A stretch of 64,000 bases of DNA, taken from positions 1,240,001-1,304,000 of the forward strand of contig NZ_JBGCUN010000001.1 of the NCBI RefSeq assembly GCF_041103235.1. The letters are read 5' to 3'. Positions 37,491 to 46,580 of this stretch are shown here, piece after piece. Position numbers and translations under genes: made by a program. The stretch's first letter is position 1. Every line of letters starts with the position of its first letter. The notes beneath the pieces were generated by a model. That model saw nothing but the letters and a program-made list of their open reading frames with translations. It was not told the DNA's origin and searched no databases. Source of the stretch: Yoonia sp. R2331. Lineage in GTDB: Bacteria; Pseudomonadota; Alphaproteobacteria; Rhodobacterales; Rhodobacteraceae.

Positions 37491-38243
37491 TCACGTATGG
37501 GCGGCAAACCACGCGTCAATGCGCGGGGCGATGGCATCCCAGAGGCCGGGCGCGCCGCGCCGGACCTTGGTACCGACGCGCGTGTCGACCTGCGCGCGGG
37601 TGACGTTGTAGTCGACCCATGAGGTGCCGCCGGTTTCCAGATTGCTGATCAACGGCTGCACCCGGTCGATGGATTTGGCAAAGACCGCATCGTCGGTCTC
37701 AGACGCTTCAAATTCGTCCCAGTGCGCGCGCAGCTTTGCGCACTGGTCGGCGGGCAAGAGCCCAAAGAGGCGATCAGCGGCCTTTTGTTCGATCTGCGCC
37801 TGTGCCGCGGTATCGCGTGCGGCAGCAGAGTGGATCGGGACGTCGCCTGCATCGATCTCGACCAGATCATGGATCAGCAGCATCTGGATGACGCGATTGA
37901 TTTGCACAGGCTTTGCGGCGTATTCGGCCAGTACCAGCGCATAAAGGGCGATGTGCCAGCTGTGTTCGGCGGAATTCTCAGGCCGGGAGTTGTCGCAAAG
38001 CCGGGTGGCGCGCAGGGTGGATTTGAGGCGATCCGCCTCTGCCAGAAACCGAAGGCGCGCCGCCATTGGGGCGGGCAATGCGGGCGGGGCCCGATCCAGC
38101 AGGCCCACCGCATAGCGGTAGATATCGGGCCATGTATCGGCAAGTGCTGCAGCGCGTCCGGTGGTCAGGATGGCCCGCACCACGTCGCGGTCGGTTTGCG
38201 ACTGGCTGGGGTTTGCCAGTTCCTGAAACAGCGGCTGGGTCAT
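37491..38243 (-). CDS. HD-domain hydrolase, downstream half of an interrupted frame
   Basis: 250 aa if read from ATG 38243. HD residues are seen in NSAEHSWHIALYAL and LLIHDLVEIDAGD, the YfbR/HDDC2 type that acts as nucleotidase-like phosphohydrolase. The same frame is open upstream through the amber codon at 38286-38288, so this ATG may lie inside what was a two-domain protein. Its C-terminus matches full-length family members. See the neighbouring entry. Confidence 0.75.
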   Translation of the reverse strand: MTQPLFQELANPSQSQTDRDVVRAILTTGRAAALADTWPDIYRYAVGLLDRAPPALPAPMAARLRFLAEADRLKSTLRATRLCDNSRPENSAEHSWHIALYALVLAEYAAKPVQINRVIQMLLIHDLVEIDAGDVPIHSAAARDTAAQAQIEQKAADRLFGLLPADQCAKLRAHWDEFEASETDDAVFAKSIDRVQPLISNLETGGTSWVDYNVTRAQVDTRVGTKVRRGAPGLWDAIAPRIDAWFAAHT

Positions 38244-38285
38244 ATCGAGGCGGCGGATGAACTGTGCCTCTGGCGATGTGCCCGC

Positions 38286-38654
38286 CTAAAAATCTGTCCA
38301 GAGGGCGCGCAGCTCAGCACCTTGCGGTGCGGGCAGCAGGCCAAATATCCGATCCGCGGCAGCGGTTTCCTTGGTGGCGATCAGGTCGGCGTCTTGCGGC
38401 AGGTGGATCGGGTGATCGCCGGCGTAAACCTCGACCAGATCATGCACCAATGCTATGCGCAGCGCGCGGTCAAGATCACAGCCCGCAGGGGGGGTATCGG
38501 CCATCACAAGCGCCCAAAGGGCGATGTGCCAGCTGTGTTCGGCAGTGTTTTCGTGCCGCGAGCCATCCATCAGCACATTGGCGCGGGTCACACCCTTGAG
38601 CGCATCCGCCGCCGTGAGAAAGGCGATGTGTTGCTGCGCGCGGGGCGACGTCAT
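38286..38654 (-). pseudogene. HD-domain frame ended by an in-frame amber codon
   Basis: 122 codons carrying an HD domain (NTAEHSWHIALWAL, HDLVEVYAGDHPIH), then TAG after LWTDF. The paralogue continues as HWDEFEAS at this point, so the TAG sits where a Glu codon (GAG) is expected. Beyond it the same frame reads AGTSPEAQFIRRLD and runs directly into the 38243 gene, giving a 387-codon tandem-HD frame with a single stop. A recent nonsense mutation, base-call error or suppressed stop are all possible. Start overlaps the upstream gene (ATGA). Confidence 0.65.
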
Positions 38655-39088
38655 GGGGTGCCGGGTCGCGAGCGGTCGACGCCATTGGCGGCGATTTGAT
38701 TAAAGAGATCGCCAAAAGCGTCCCAAGGATAGTGGCCGTGCCAGGCGTTCAGGAAAGCCTCGATCACGGCAGGGTCATGCACGGGCGTGTCGGGGAAATC
38801 GCGCGCGCGATGTTGTTCAAAGTCAAAGAACAGATCGAAGTTGGGGATTTGGTCGAACCCGGCCAGCGGCCAAGTCTGATCGCGCAGATGCGCATCACCG
38901 ACAAGGCAAAAGGCGATGATATCAACTGGCACGAGTGGCCGGACAGTGGCGACATCGTCTGTGGTCCGGTTCGAGAGGCCGCAAAAGACGGAGGCATCAG
39001 GGGTGCCTTTGACCTCGAACACCTGACCGATGGCGTAGGCCCCGCTGAGCAGCGGGACGCGAAAGAAGTCCGCCTGCGCGTAGATCAT
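38651..39088 (-). CDS. Hypothetical protein, Imm26-like N-terminus
   Basis: 145 aa. The opening FFRVPLLSGAYAIGQVFE resembles Imm26-type immunity domains, but the match rests on a short segment. Overlaps both neighbours by 4 nt, so it belongs to a tight operon with the HD genes and an alpha/beta hydrolase. No toxin gene is adjacent. Function unknown. Confidence 0.6.
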   Translation of the reverse strand: MIYAQADFFRVPLLSGAYAIGQVFEVKGTPDASVFCGLSNRTTDDVATVRPLVPVDIIAFCLVGDAHLRDQTWPLAGFDQIPNFDLFFDFEQHRARDFPDTPVHDPAVIEAFLNAWHGHYPWDAFGDLFNQIAANGVDRSRPGTP

Positions 39089-39306
39089 TCCGTTTCGCGC
39101 TTGGCCGCTGCATCCGCCAGCAGTTTGCGCGCCCGCGCCTCGGCGCGCAGCACGCGCACGAAGGTCAGATAGCTTTCTTGCAGGGACTGTGACGACGCGC
39201 CGAGAATCTCACCGATCTGGTCGACGATCTTTTCATCACCCGAGGCGCGCGATTCCGCCATCGCCTTTTGCGCAAGTTCAAGGGCTGTGTCGTCGACGTA
39301 GGACAT
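39085..39306 (-). CDS. Small conserved helical protein
   Basis: 73 aa, all predicted helix, no Cys, starts SYVDDTALELAQKAMAESR. No family recognised. Its 4-nt overlap with the next gene and 8-nt gap from the hydrolase support a real gene. Confidence 0.7.
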   Translation of the reverse strand: MSYVDDTALELAQKAMAESRASGDEKIVDQIGEILGASSQSLQESYLTFVRVLRAEARARKLLADAAAKRETE

Positions 39307-39314
39307 GGGCGGGC

Positions 39315-39968
39315 CTAGCGTGTGTTTTCGGTCAGGCGGCGCCGGACGTAGGTTTTGACGTGGTCGATCATCGGGTCCATGTGCGGGTCTTCAAAGAAGT
39401 GCCCGGCACCGTCCATTTCGGTATGGGTGATCGTGATGCCCTTTTGCTCGTGCAGCTTGTTCACAAGGCTGACGGTATCGGCAGGCGGGGCCACGCGGTC
39501 GTTGTTGCCGTTGATAATCAGCCCCGACGAGGGGCAGGGGGCCAGAAAGCTGAAGTCGTACATATTGGCGGGTGGGCTGACCGAGATGAAGCCGGTAATC
39601 TCTGGCCGCCGCATCAAAAGCTGCATTCCGATCCATGCGCCAAAGGAGAAGCCTGCGACCCAGCAGTGTTTGGCGTTGTTGTTCATGGATTGCAAGTAGT
39701 CGAGGGCCGAGGCCGCATCGGAAAGCTCACCCACGCCCTGATCATATTCGCCCTGGCTGCGGCCCACGCCACGGAAGTTGAAGCGCAGCACCGTGAAGCC
39801 CATGTTCAGGAAGGCGTAGTGCAGGTTGTAGACCACGCGGTTGTTCATCGTGCCGCCAAACTGCGGGTGCGGGTGCAGGATGATGGCGATCGGCGCGTCC
39901 CGGTCCTTTTGAGGATGATAGCGGCCTTCGAGGCGGCCTTCGGGTCCGGGAAAGATGACTTCGGGCAT
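39315..39968 (-). CDS. Alpha/beta-hydrolase (COG2945 type)
   Basis: 217 aa. Oxyanion region ILHPHPQFGGTMNN, nucleophile Ser in GFSFGAWIG and the late Asp/His in NDRVAP and GAGHFFED. Likely esterase or peptidase-like, substrate unknown. ATG 39968 chosen; the frame upstream lacks family character. Divergent from the iscR-like gene across 153 nt that contain an Irr-type palindrome. Confidence 0.85.
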   Translation of the reverse strand: MPEVIFPGPEGRLEGRYHPQKDRDAPIAIILHPHPQFGGTMNNRVVYNLHYAFLNMGFTVLRFNFRGVGRSQGEYDQGVGELSDAASALDYLQSMNNNAKHCWVAGFSFGAWIGMQLLMRRPEITGFISVSPPANMYDFSFLAPCPSSGLIINGNNDRVAPPADTVSLVNKLHEQKGITITHTEMDGAGHFFEDPHMDPMIDHVKTYVRRRLTENTR

Positions 39969-40023
39969 GTCGTTCCAACTTTGGTTGCGGGCCACGCATT
40001 CTTGACAGAAAAACTCAGGCACC

Positions 40024-40038
40024 TTAGAAGAGTTCTAA
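40024..40038. promoter_or_regulatory. Irr-type iron-control palindrome (ICE-like)
   Basis: TTAGAA-GAG-TTCTAA, a perfect 6+3+6 palindrome 84 nt before the iscR-like gene. It matches the shape of the ICE motif bound by the iron/heme regulator Irr in alphaproteobacteria. A second dyad TGATT-TGACCT-AATCA lies at 40066-40081 closer to the start and could be another regulator site. Confidence 0.6.
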
Positions 40039-40121
40039 ATCGACGCTGGTCAGCGGCGTCGGGGTTGATTTGACCTAATCAGCAACGGGGCAATCGTCAA
40101 TGAGAATGGGGGGATAGCGCG

Positions 40122-40580
40122 ATGAAACTGAGCACGAAAGGCCGTTATGCGATGGTCGCCCTTGCCGATCTGGCGCTGGAACCGGATGGACGTTTGGTCA
40201 ACCTGACAGAGATTTCCAAGCGGCAGGATATATCGCTGCCCTATCTGGAGCAGTTGTTTGTGAAGCTGCGGCGCGCAGCCCTGGTGGAATCGGTGCGCGG
40301 CCCGGGGGGTGGGTATCGTCTGGCGCGGCCTGCCTCTGACATCCGCGTGGCGGATATTCTGGGTGCGGTGGATGAGACGGTCAGTGCGATGCACAAGGGG
40401 GCAGGTGCCTCTGGTGCGGCATCGGGCAGCCGGGCGCAGTCGCTGACCAACCGGTTGTGGGAGGGGCTGAGTGCCCATGTCTATGTGTTTCTGCACCAGA
40501 CCCGTCTGTCGGATGTGGTGGGCAATGAAATGGCGCCGTGTCCTGCGGTCCCTGCGCTGTTCGAGGTTGTCGATGACTGA
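40122..40580 (+). CDS. iscR: Rrf2-family regulator, IscR-like
   Basis: 152 aa. The winged helix (LTEISKRQDISLPYLEQLFVKL, GPGGGYRLARP) is that of Rrf2/IscR, which senses Fe-S status and controls the suf genes that follow. The three clustered Cys that bind the [2Fe-2S] cluster in Escherichia coli IscR are absent; only one Cys, near the C-terminus (APCPAV), remains. Rhodobacter IscR is known to lack the canonical triad too, so unusual cluster binding is possible. Confidence 0.85.
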   Translation: MKLSTKGRYAMVALADLALEPDGRLVNLTEISKRQDISLPYLEQLFVKLRRAALVESVRGPGGGYRLARPASDIRVADILGAVDETVSAMHKGAGASGAASGSRAQSLTNRLWEGLSAHVYVFLHQTRLSDVVGNEMAPCPAVPALFEVVDD

Positions 40581-40623
40581 TCCAAAGGCGCGGCTGCGCC
40601 GCACGACATTTGATTTAGAGAAT

Positions 40624-40674
40624 GGGGGACGCTGTCCCCCAAACCCCCTGGCATATTTCTGTTCAAAAGAAAGA
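40624..40674 (+). repeat. Hairpin plus intergenic module before the cysteine desulfurase, copy 2
   Basis: GGGGGAC-GCT-GTCCCCC (40624-40640) is followed by CCCCCT and then GGCATATTT, CTG, TTCAAAAGAAAGA (40650-40674), ending 8 nt before the GTG start. The 25-nt part matches 17873-17897 in 23 positions. Confidence 0.6.
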
Positions 40675-40682
40675 GCTGTGCG

Positions 40683-41720
40683 GTGAGCCGGGTCTATCTG
40701 GATCATAACGCCACGACGCCGCTGCGTGCTGAGGCGCGCACAGCGATGTTGGCGGCGATGGATGTGGTGGGCAATCCATCGTCGGTGCATGCCGAGGGGC
40801 GCGGAGCCAAGCGGGTTGTGGAAGAGGCGCGGCAGGCTTTGGCTGAGGCCACGGGGGCCGGTGAGGCGGATGTTGTGTTTGTGTCAGGCGCGACTGAAGC
40901 GGCGGCTTTGGCGTTGTCGGGGCGTGGCCTGAAGGCCAGCGGGTTGGAGCATGCAGCGGTTGCGGCCTGGGTCGATCCTGTTTTGCCGGTGGTGGATGGT
41001 GCGGTGCAGGTGGCTGATCCGGCAACATCAGTGGTGCAACTGGCCAATTCCGAGACCGGCCTGGTGCAAAGCTTGCCCGAGGGGCTGGCCGTCAGCGATA
41101 TCACGCAAGGCTTTGGCCGGGTGCCGTTTTCCTATGCCTGGTCAGGGGTTGAGATGGTGTTTCTGTCTGCCCATAAGTTTGGTGGCCCCAAGGGTGTGGG
41201 TGCGCTGATCATCCCGCGCGGGCATGATCTGGCGGTACAGATCAAGGGTGGCGGGCAGGAAATGGGCCGCCGGTCGGGGACCGAAAACATCATTGGGATT
41301 GCGGGAATGGCGGCGGCTGCGACGGCGGCGCAACGTGATCTGGCGGATGGGCGGTGGGATCGGGTTGCAGAACTTAGAAATATTCTAGAAAAGGCCATTG
41401 AGGCCGCGCCGTTTGAAACTACTTCGGTTGGCAAGGGGTTTGACCGTTTGCCCAACACGGCCTGCATCATTGCGCCCAGCTGGAAGGGTGAGACGCAGGT
41501 GATGGCGATGGATCTGGCGGGCTTTGCCGTCTCGGCTGGATCGGCCTGTTCATCGGGCAAGGTCAAAGCCAGTGGCGTTTTGCCGGCGCTGGGGGTTGAG
41601 GCGGCCGATGCGGGGTGCGCTGTGCGCGTCTCTTTGGGGTTGGAAACCCGGCAAGAGGATATCGTGCAGTTCGCGGAGACGTGGATTGCCAAAGGACAAA
41701 AGGCGCGGTTGGCCGCGTGA
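40683..41720 (+). CDS. Cysteine desulfurase, NifS/IscS type
   Basis: 345 aa, GTG start. PLP Lys in [11 protein letters not shown], persulfide Cys in [12 protein letters not shown]-stacking His in SGLEHAAV and Asp in VSDITQG. Shorter than IscS (~400 aa). It supplies sulfur as persulfide. A second desulfurase, SufS, ends the same operon, so this copy may serve another acceptor. GTG overlaps no neighbour but lies directly after the module at 40624-40674. Confidence 0.88.
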   Translation: MSRVYLDHNATTPLRAEARTAMLAAMDVVGNPSSVHAEGRGAKRVVEEARQALAEATGAGEADVVFVSGATEAAALALSGRGLKASGLEHAAVAAWVDPVLPVVDGAVQVADPATSVVQLANSETGLVQSLPEGLAVSDITQGFGRVPFSYAWSGVEMVFLSAHKFGGPKGVGALIIPRGHDLAVQIKGGGQEMGRRSGTENIIGIAGMAAAATAAQRDLADGRWDRVAELRNILEKAIEAAPFETTSVGKGFDRLPNTACIIAPSWKGETQVMAMDLAGFAVSAGSACSSGKVKASGVLPALGVEAADAGCAVRVSLGLETRQEDIVQFAETWIAKGQKARLAA

Positions 41721-41733
41721 GCGAGGTGCTGAG

Positions 41734-43257
41734 ATGACCGTTATGGATCAAGTGGACGTCAAGGATGGCGTGGATCAGGACACCGTGGATGCGGTGGCCG
41801 AGCTATCGGGCAACTACAAATACGGTTGGGAAACCGAGATCGAGATGGACTACGCCCCCAAGGGCGTGAACACCGATATCGTGAAGCTGATTTCCAGCAA
41901 GAACAACGAACCCGAGTGGATGACCGAGTGGCGTCTGTCTGCCTTTGCGCGTTGGGAAAACATCGAAGAGCCCACATGGGCGATGGTCAATTACCCCGAC
42001 ATCGATTTTCAGGACATCTATTACTATGCGCGTCCCAAGAGCATGGAAGTGAAGCCCAAGTCGCTGGATGAGGTCGACCCCAAGTTGCTGGCGACCTATG
42101 ACAAGCTGGGCATTCCGCTGAAGGAGCAGATGATCCTCGCTGGTGTTGAAGGGGCCGAGGATGCGCCTGCCGAGGGGCGCAAGGTGGCAGTGGATGCGGT
42201 GTTTGATTCCGTGTCCGTGGGCACGACGTTCCAGAAAGAGCTGGAAAAGGCGGGAGTGATCTTTTGTTCCATCTCGGAGGCGATTGAGAAGCACCCGGAA
42301 CTGGTCAAGAAGTACCTGGGCACGGTGGTGCCGCCGTCGGACAACTTTTACGCAACGCTCAATTCGGCGGTGTTTTCGGATGGGTCGTTTGTTTACGTCC
42401 CACCCGGTGTGCGCTGCCCGATGGAGCTGAGCACCTATTTCCGGATCAACGCCGAAAACACGGGCCAGTTTGAACGCACGCTGATCATTGCCGACAAGGG
42501 GTCTTATGTGTCCTACCTTGAGGGCTGCACCGCGCCCAAGCGCGACACAGCACAGCTGCATGCGGCAGTGGTTGAGATCATTGTCGAGGAAGATGCAGAG
42601 GTGAAATATTCCACCGTGCAGAACTGGTATCCCGGCGATGCAGAGGGCAATGGCGGGATCTATAACTTTGTGACCAAGCGCGCCGATTGCCGGGGCGACC
42701 GGTCCAAGGTGATGTGGACGCAGGTGGAAACCGGTTCTGCGGTGACGTGGAAATATCCAAGCTGCATTTTGCGCGGGAATGATTCACAAGGTGAGTTCTA
42801 TTCCATCGCGATTGCCAACAACATGCAGCAGGCCGATACCGGCACGAAGATGGTGCATCTGGGCAAGAACACAAAAAGCCGAATCGTGTCCAAGGGGATT
42901 TCTGCGGGCCGTGCGCAGAATACCTATCGGGGGCTGGTGTCGATGCACCCCAAGGCGAAAGAGTCTCGGAACTATACCCAGTGTGACAGCCTGCTGATCG
43001 GCGACAAATGCGGGGCGCATACGGTGCCTTACATCGAGGTGAAGAATAACAGCAGCCGGGTCGAGCATGAGGCGACCACATCCAAGGTGGATGATGATCA
43101 GCTGTTCTATTGCCGGTCGCGCGGCATGGATGAAGAAGAGGCTGTGGCGCTTGTCGTAAACGGGTTCTGCAAGGAAGTGCTGCAGGCGCTGCCGATGGAG
43201 TTTGCGATGGAAGCGCAGGCGCTGGTGGCGATTTCGCTTGAGGGGTCGGTGGGCTGA
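41734..43257 (+). CDS. sufB: Fe-S cluster assembly scaffold SufB
   Basis: 507 aa from MTVMDQVDV. SufB is the scaffold of the SufBCD complex. The conserved core includes [19 protein letters not shown] and the C-terminal [11 protein letters not shown] motif. It follows the desulfurase by 13 nt. Confidence 0.96.
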   Translation: MTVMDQVDVKDGVDQDTVDAVAELSGNYKYGWETEIEMDYAPKGVNTDIVKLISSKNNEPEWMTEWRLSAFARWENIEEPTWAMVNYPDIDFQDIYYYARPKSMEVKPKSLDEVDPKLLATYDKLGIPLKEQMILAGVEGAEDAPAEGRKVAVDAVFDSVSVGTTFQKELEKAGVIFCSISEAIEKHPELVKKYLGTVVPPSDNFYATLNSAVFSDGSFVYVPPGVRCPMELSTYFRINAENTGQFERTLIIADKGSYVSYLEGCTAPKRDTAQLHAAVVEIIVEEDAEVKYSTVQNWYPGDAEGNGGIYNFVTKRADCRGDRSKVMWTQVETGSAVTWKYPSCILRGNDSQGEFYSIAIANNMQQADTGTKMVHLGKNTKSRIVSKGISAGRAQNTYRGLVSMHPKAKESRNYTQCDSLLIGDKCGAHTVPYIEVKNNSSRVEHEATTSKVDDDQLFYCRSRGMDEEEAVALVVNGFCKEVLQALPMEFAMEAQALVAISLEGSVG

Positions 43258-43277
43258 TCAGAGCCCGAGAGCGAGTT

Positions 43278-43643
43278 ATGGAAACTGAGATGTCAGACGT
43301 CAGCATAGATGGCCGCCGGAAACTGGCGAAGACATTGCGGCGCAAACCGTCCAGCGAAGCGACGCTGGTGTTTGCGTTCGGAGGCTCGGTTTTGTTCGTG
43401 GTGTTGTTTGCTTTGGCACCGATCTTTGTCATCCCGGTGGCTGAAGCGACGGGCCTGTCGCTTGCTGCGGTCACAGTCGTTTTGTCCTTCGGAACCGCCG
43501 GTCTATGGGCGGCGATCCATGGAAAGATGCTTGGTGCGAAGATCAAAGCTGCAAAGGCGATTGATACGCGGCTGCGTCGTGAAAAATCCAATGCCGATAG
43601 CAAAGATACACAGCGTAAGATCGCAGAAATGAGGTCATCATGA
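43278..43643 (+). CDS. Small membrane protein in suf operon (121 aa)
   Basis: Two predicted helices (FAFGGSVLFVVLFALAPIF, then LAAVTVVLSFGTAGLWAAI) between a basic N-terminus and a charged tail. No family recognised. An ATGA overlap links it to the next gene. Confidence 0.7.
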   Translation: METEMSDVSIDGRRKLAKTLRRKPSSEATLVFAFGGSVLFVVLFALAPIFVIPVAEATGLSLAAVTVVLSFGTAGLWAAIHGKMLGAKIKAAKAIDTRLRREKSNADSKDTQRKIAEMRSS

Positions 43644-43813
43644 AAAGTGTTCTGCTGACATCTCTTCTGACCGGTTGCTTCTGTGCCGGCTTTGCGGGCG
43701 TCGTTGACGCGGTCACTGATGTGCTGACGATGTGGCAGGTGATCGGGCTGGGGGCGGTGTCCGGGGCCTGTGGATCGCTGCTGTCGCAGCTTGTGTTGGG
43801 GCGGCATAAATGA
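43640..43813 (+). CDS. 57-aa small membrane or lipid-anchored protein
   Basis: A 57-codon frame that overlaps the previous stop by ATGA. It starts KSVLLTSLLTGCFCAGF, which could be a lipobox (LLTGC) or a membrane helix, followed by a second hydrophobic stretch and ends LGRHK. Unknown function. Confidence 0.5.
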   Translation: MKSVLLTSLLTGCFCAGFAGVVDAVTDVLTMWQVIGLGAVSGACGSLLSQLVLGRHK

Positions 43814-43924
43814 CTGCTCAAATTGCCCATATTCGTCGTGATGCCGACGCAGGCCTGTCGCAATCCTGCCCATATCTCGCGTTAACCTTTTCAGAATTAG
43901 GTTATTTCAGCGAGGTTTGGACCG

Positions 43925-44455
43925 ATGTCCGACCAGATGGCAGGCTTTCACACGCGCATCAAGCGTATCAAGGATCCCAAGAACACGTACTACGTGGATG
44001 GAGAGACCGGCACGTTTATTCCCAAGCGGGTGAACAAGCAGCAGATCAAGCAAGCCGCCAAGAAACGCAACGAAAAGGCCACGTTCGGCGGATTGGTCAT
44101 GGCACTGATCCTTGGCGCGGTGATGCTGATGGGCGCGCGGTTCGTGCGCTGGACCTATCTGGGCATCGACGAGGCCGGGACCACAGCCGACACGCTGATG
44201 CTGATCGACTTTGGCATGGCCGCGATGGCGATCTTCATCCTTGGCGGGATGATCGGACAGAAATCACTGGCCCATATGACCGCACAAGTCGCGGGCATCG
44301 CCTGCATGTTGGTGACGATGCACAATCTGATCTGGCTCGCACCCGCAGAGTTCGCACAGGTCTTTGGGCAAGACTACGTCAATCAGGTGCAGGCCACTAC
44401 GGCGCCCACATCGCTATATGTGCGCGGCGAGACGATCTTGATCCCGCTGGCCTAA
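43925..44455 (+). CDS. Hypothetical membrane protein in suf operon (176 aa)
   Basis: A basic cytoplasmic N-terminus (IKRIKDPKNTYYVDGETGTF, QIKQAAKKRNEK) is followed by three predicted helices. No family recognised. Its place between sufB and sufC is what suggests a link to Fe-S or membrane context. Confidence 0.72.
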   Translation: MSDQMAGFHTRIKRIKDPKNTYYVDGETGTFIPKRVNKQQIKQAAKKRNEKATFGGLVMALILGAVMLMGARFVRWTYLGIDEAGTTADTLMLIDFGMAAMAIFILGGMIGQKSLAHMTAQVAGIACMLVTMHNLIWLAPAEFAQVFGQDYVNQVQATTAPTSLYVRGETILIPLA

Positions 44456-44535
44456 GCCACCCACTCATCACAGAATTCAAGGCGTCGCCGGGCAACTGCC
44501 CGCGCGGCCCCTTTGCCGTTTAAGGAGAAAAAGAC

Positions 44536-45291
44536 ATGTTGGAAATCAAGAACCTGGCGGTTGATCTTGAAGAAGAAGAGAAGACGATCCTGAAGGGCGT
44601 CGATCTGTCGATTGCGCCCGGACAGGTGCATGCGATCATGGGGCCGAACGGGTCGGGCAAATCGACCCTGTCCTATGTGCTGTCCGGCAAGGATGGTTAC
44701 GAAGTCACCTCTGGCTCGGCCATGTTGGATGACGCTGACCTGCTGGAGATGGAACCCGAAGAGCGCGCTGCGGCCGGCCTGTTTCTTGCGTTTCAGTATC
44801 CGGTTGAGATCCCCGGTGTGGGCAACATGACCTTTCTGCGGACGGCCGTGAATGCGCAGCGCAAGGCGCGGGGCGAAGAGGAGCTGTCAGCGGGCGATTT
44901 CCTGAAGGTCGTGCGTGAAAAGGCCAAGGCGCTGAAAATTGATGCGGACATGCTCAAACGTCCGGTGAACGTCGGATTCTCGGGCGGTGAAAAGAAGCGC
45001 AATGAAATCCTGCAGATGGCGATGCTGGAACCCAAGATGTGCGTGCTGGACGAAACGGATTCGGGTCTGGACGTCGATGCGATGAAGCTGGTGGCCGAAG
45101 GTGTGAACGCGCTGCGGTCTGAAGGGCGGTCATTCCTTGTGATCACCCACTACCAACGCCTGCTGGATCACATCAAACCCGATGTGGTGCACATCATGGC
45201 GGACGGCAGAATCGTCAAGACCGGCGGGCCAGAGCTTGCGCTTGAGGTTGAAAACAACGGTTATGCCGACATTCTGGCGGAGGTGGCCTGA
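44536..45291 (+). CDS. sufC: Fe-S assembly ATPase SufC
   Basis: 251 aa. Walker A GPNGSGKST, signature FSGGEKKRNEI and LDETDSGLDVDA Walker B are canonical SufC. It drives the SufBCD scaffold. AAGGAGAAAA upstream. Overlaps sufD by one base. Confidence 0.97.
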   Translation: MLEIKNLAVDLEEEEKTILKGVDLSIAPGQVHAIMGPNGSGKSTLSYVLSGKDGYEVTSGSAMLDDADLLEMEPEERAAAGLFLAFQYPVEIPGVGNMTFLRTAVNAQRKARGEEELSAGDFLKVVREKAKALKIDADMLKRPVNVGFSGGEKKRNEILQMAMLEPKMCVLDETDSGLDVDAMKLVAEGVNALRSEGRSFLVITHYQRLLDHIKPDVVHIMADGRIVKTGGPELALEVENNGYADILAEVA

Positions 45292-46580
45292 TGGCTTTGC
45301 CGCAAATGAAGGCCGACGCAACCGAGGCGCGGTTGAATGCCGTGAGCCTGCCAGAGGCGACTGCAGCTTGGGCGCAGGCCGCGCGTGCGGATGCGCTGGC
45401 GCGGACCCGTTCCATGGGGCTGCCGCATCGCCGGGATGAGTATTGGAAGTTCACTGACCCTGCCAGCCTTGTGCAGCCGGATGCGCCTGTGGCCGCCTTG
45501 TTTTACAATGACGAAGGTCCGCTGTTTGACGATGTGGACCGGATTAAGCTGGTGTTTGTGGACGGTGTTTTTGACGCCGCGCAATCAACGGACCTGACAG
45601 CTGAGGGCGTCGAGGTTGAGCGTCTGGCGGATGCGATGAACACTGATATCCATTGGGCCAAGGACCTTTATGGCGTGCTGGAAAAGCGCGGGCAGGACCC
45701 GGTGGCGCGGCCACTCGCATCGCTGAACACCGCATTGGCGACCGACGGCGCGGTGATCCGCGTGACTGGCAAGGCGTCAAAGCCGATCAACCTGATTTAC
45801 CAACACGGTGATGACAGCTCTGACGCGGCGCTGCACAACCTCGTCAAGGTCGAGGCGGGCGCAGAGGTGACATTGCTGGAAACCGGCCCGGCTGCGGCGC
45901 GGTTTTCCAAGGTGCTTGAGGTGGATGTCGCGGAAGGTGGCACGTTCCACCACGTGCGTGCGCAGGGGCGCGACCACGAGCGCCGCGCGGTGACCCATTG
46001 CTTTGCGCGGGTCGCGGGCGAGAGCACTTTCAAGTCGTTCACACTGACGGTGAACGGGCGGTTGACGCGCAACGAATGTGTGCTGGAGATCATCGGCGAT
46101 GATGCGACAGCCCATGTGGCGGGCGCGTGTGTCGGCGACGGTGACGATTTTCATCATGACGACACGGTTTTCATCACTCATGACGCGGTGAATTGCGAAA
46201 GCCGCCAAGTGTTCAAGAAGGTGCTGCGCAACGGGGCCGTGGGCGTGTTTCAGGGCAAAATTCTGGTCAAGCAAGGCGCGCAGAAGACCGATGGCTATCA
46301 GATCAGCCAGTCGCTTTTGCTGGACGGCGATAGCCAGTTCCTTGCCAAGCCAGAGTTGGAAATTTATGCCGATGACGTGGCCTGTAGCCACGGGTCAACC
46401 AGCGGGGCGATCAGCGAAGAGGCGTTGTTTTACCTGCGCTCGCGCGGGGTCGATGAAAAGACCGCGACCAACCTACTGACGCTGGCGTTTCTGGCCGAGG
46501 CGCTGGAAGAGATCGCGGATGACACCCTTGCAGATGCGTTGCGGGACCGGCTGGAAGGCTGGCTTGCCCGTCACAGCTGA
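45291..46580 (+). CDS. sufD: Fe-S assembly protein SufD
   Basis: 429 aa. SufD is the paralogue of SufB in the SufBC2D complex. C-terminal core GAISEEALFYLRSRGVDEKTA and the ITHDAVNCESRQVFKKVL region match. Starts at the sufC stop and ends at the start of a Yip1 gene. Confidence 0.95.
   Translation: MALPQMKADATEARLNAVSLPEATAAWAQAARADALARTRSMGLPHRRDEYWKFTDPASLVQPDAPVAALFYNDEGPLFDDVDRIKLVFVDGVFDAAQSTDLTAEGVEVERLADAMNTDIHWAKDLYGVLEKRGQDPVARPLASLNTALATDGAVIRVTGKASKPINLIYQHGDDSSDAALHNLVKVEAGAEVTLLETGPAAARFSKVLEVDVAEGGTFHHVRAQGRDHERRAVTHCFARVAGESTFKSFTLTVNGRLTRNECVLEIIGDDATAHVAGACVGDGDDFHHDDTVFITHDAVNCESRQVFKKVLRNGAVGVFQGKILVKQGAQKTDGYQISQSLLLDGDSQFLAKPELEIYADDVACSHGSTSGAISEEALFYLRSRGVDEKTATNLLTLAFLAEALEEIADDTLADALRDRLEGWLARHS

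Noticed and set aside
41368-41388. Second Irr-like palindrome inside the cysteine desulfurase gene
   Set aside because: CTTAGAAATATTCTAG has the wrong spacing and lies within coding sequence.
43810-44523. 237-codon frame beginning before the 176-aa membrane-protein gene
   Set aside because: The alternate frame at 43925-44455 gives clean membrane helices; this one has none.
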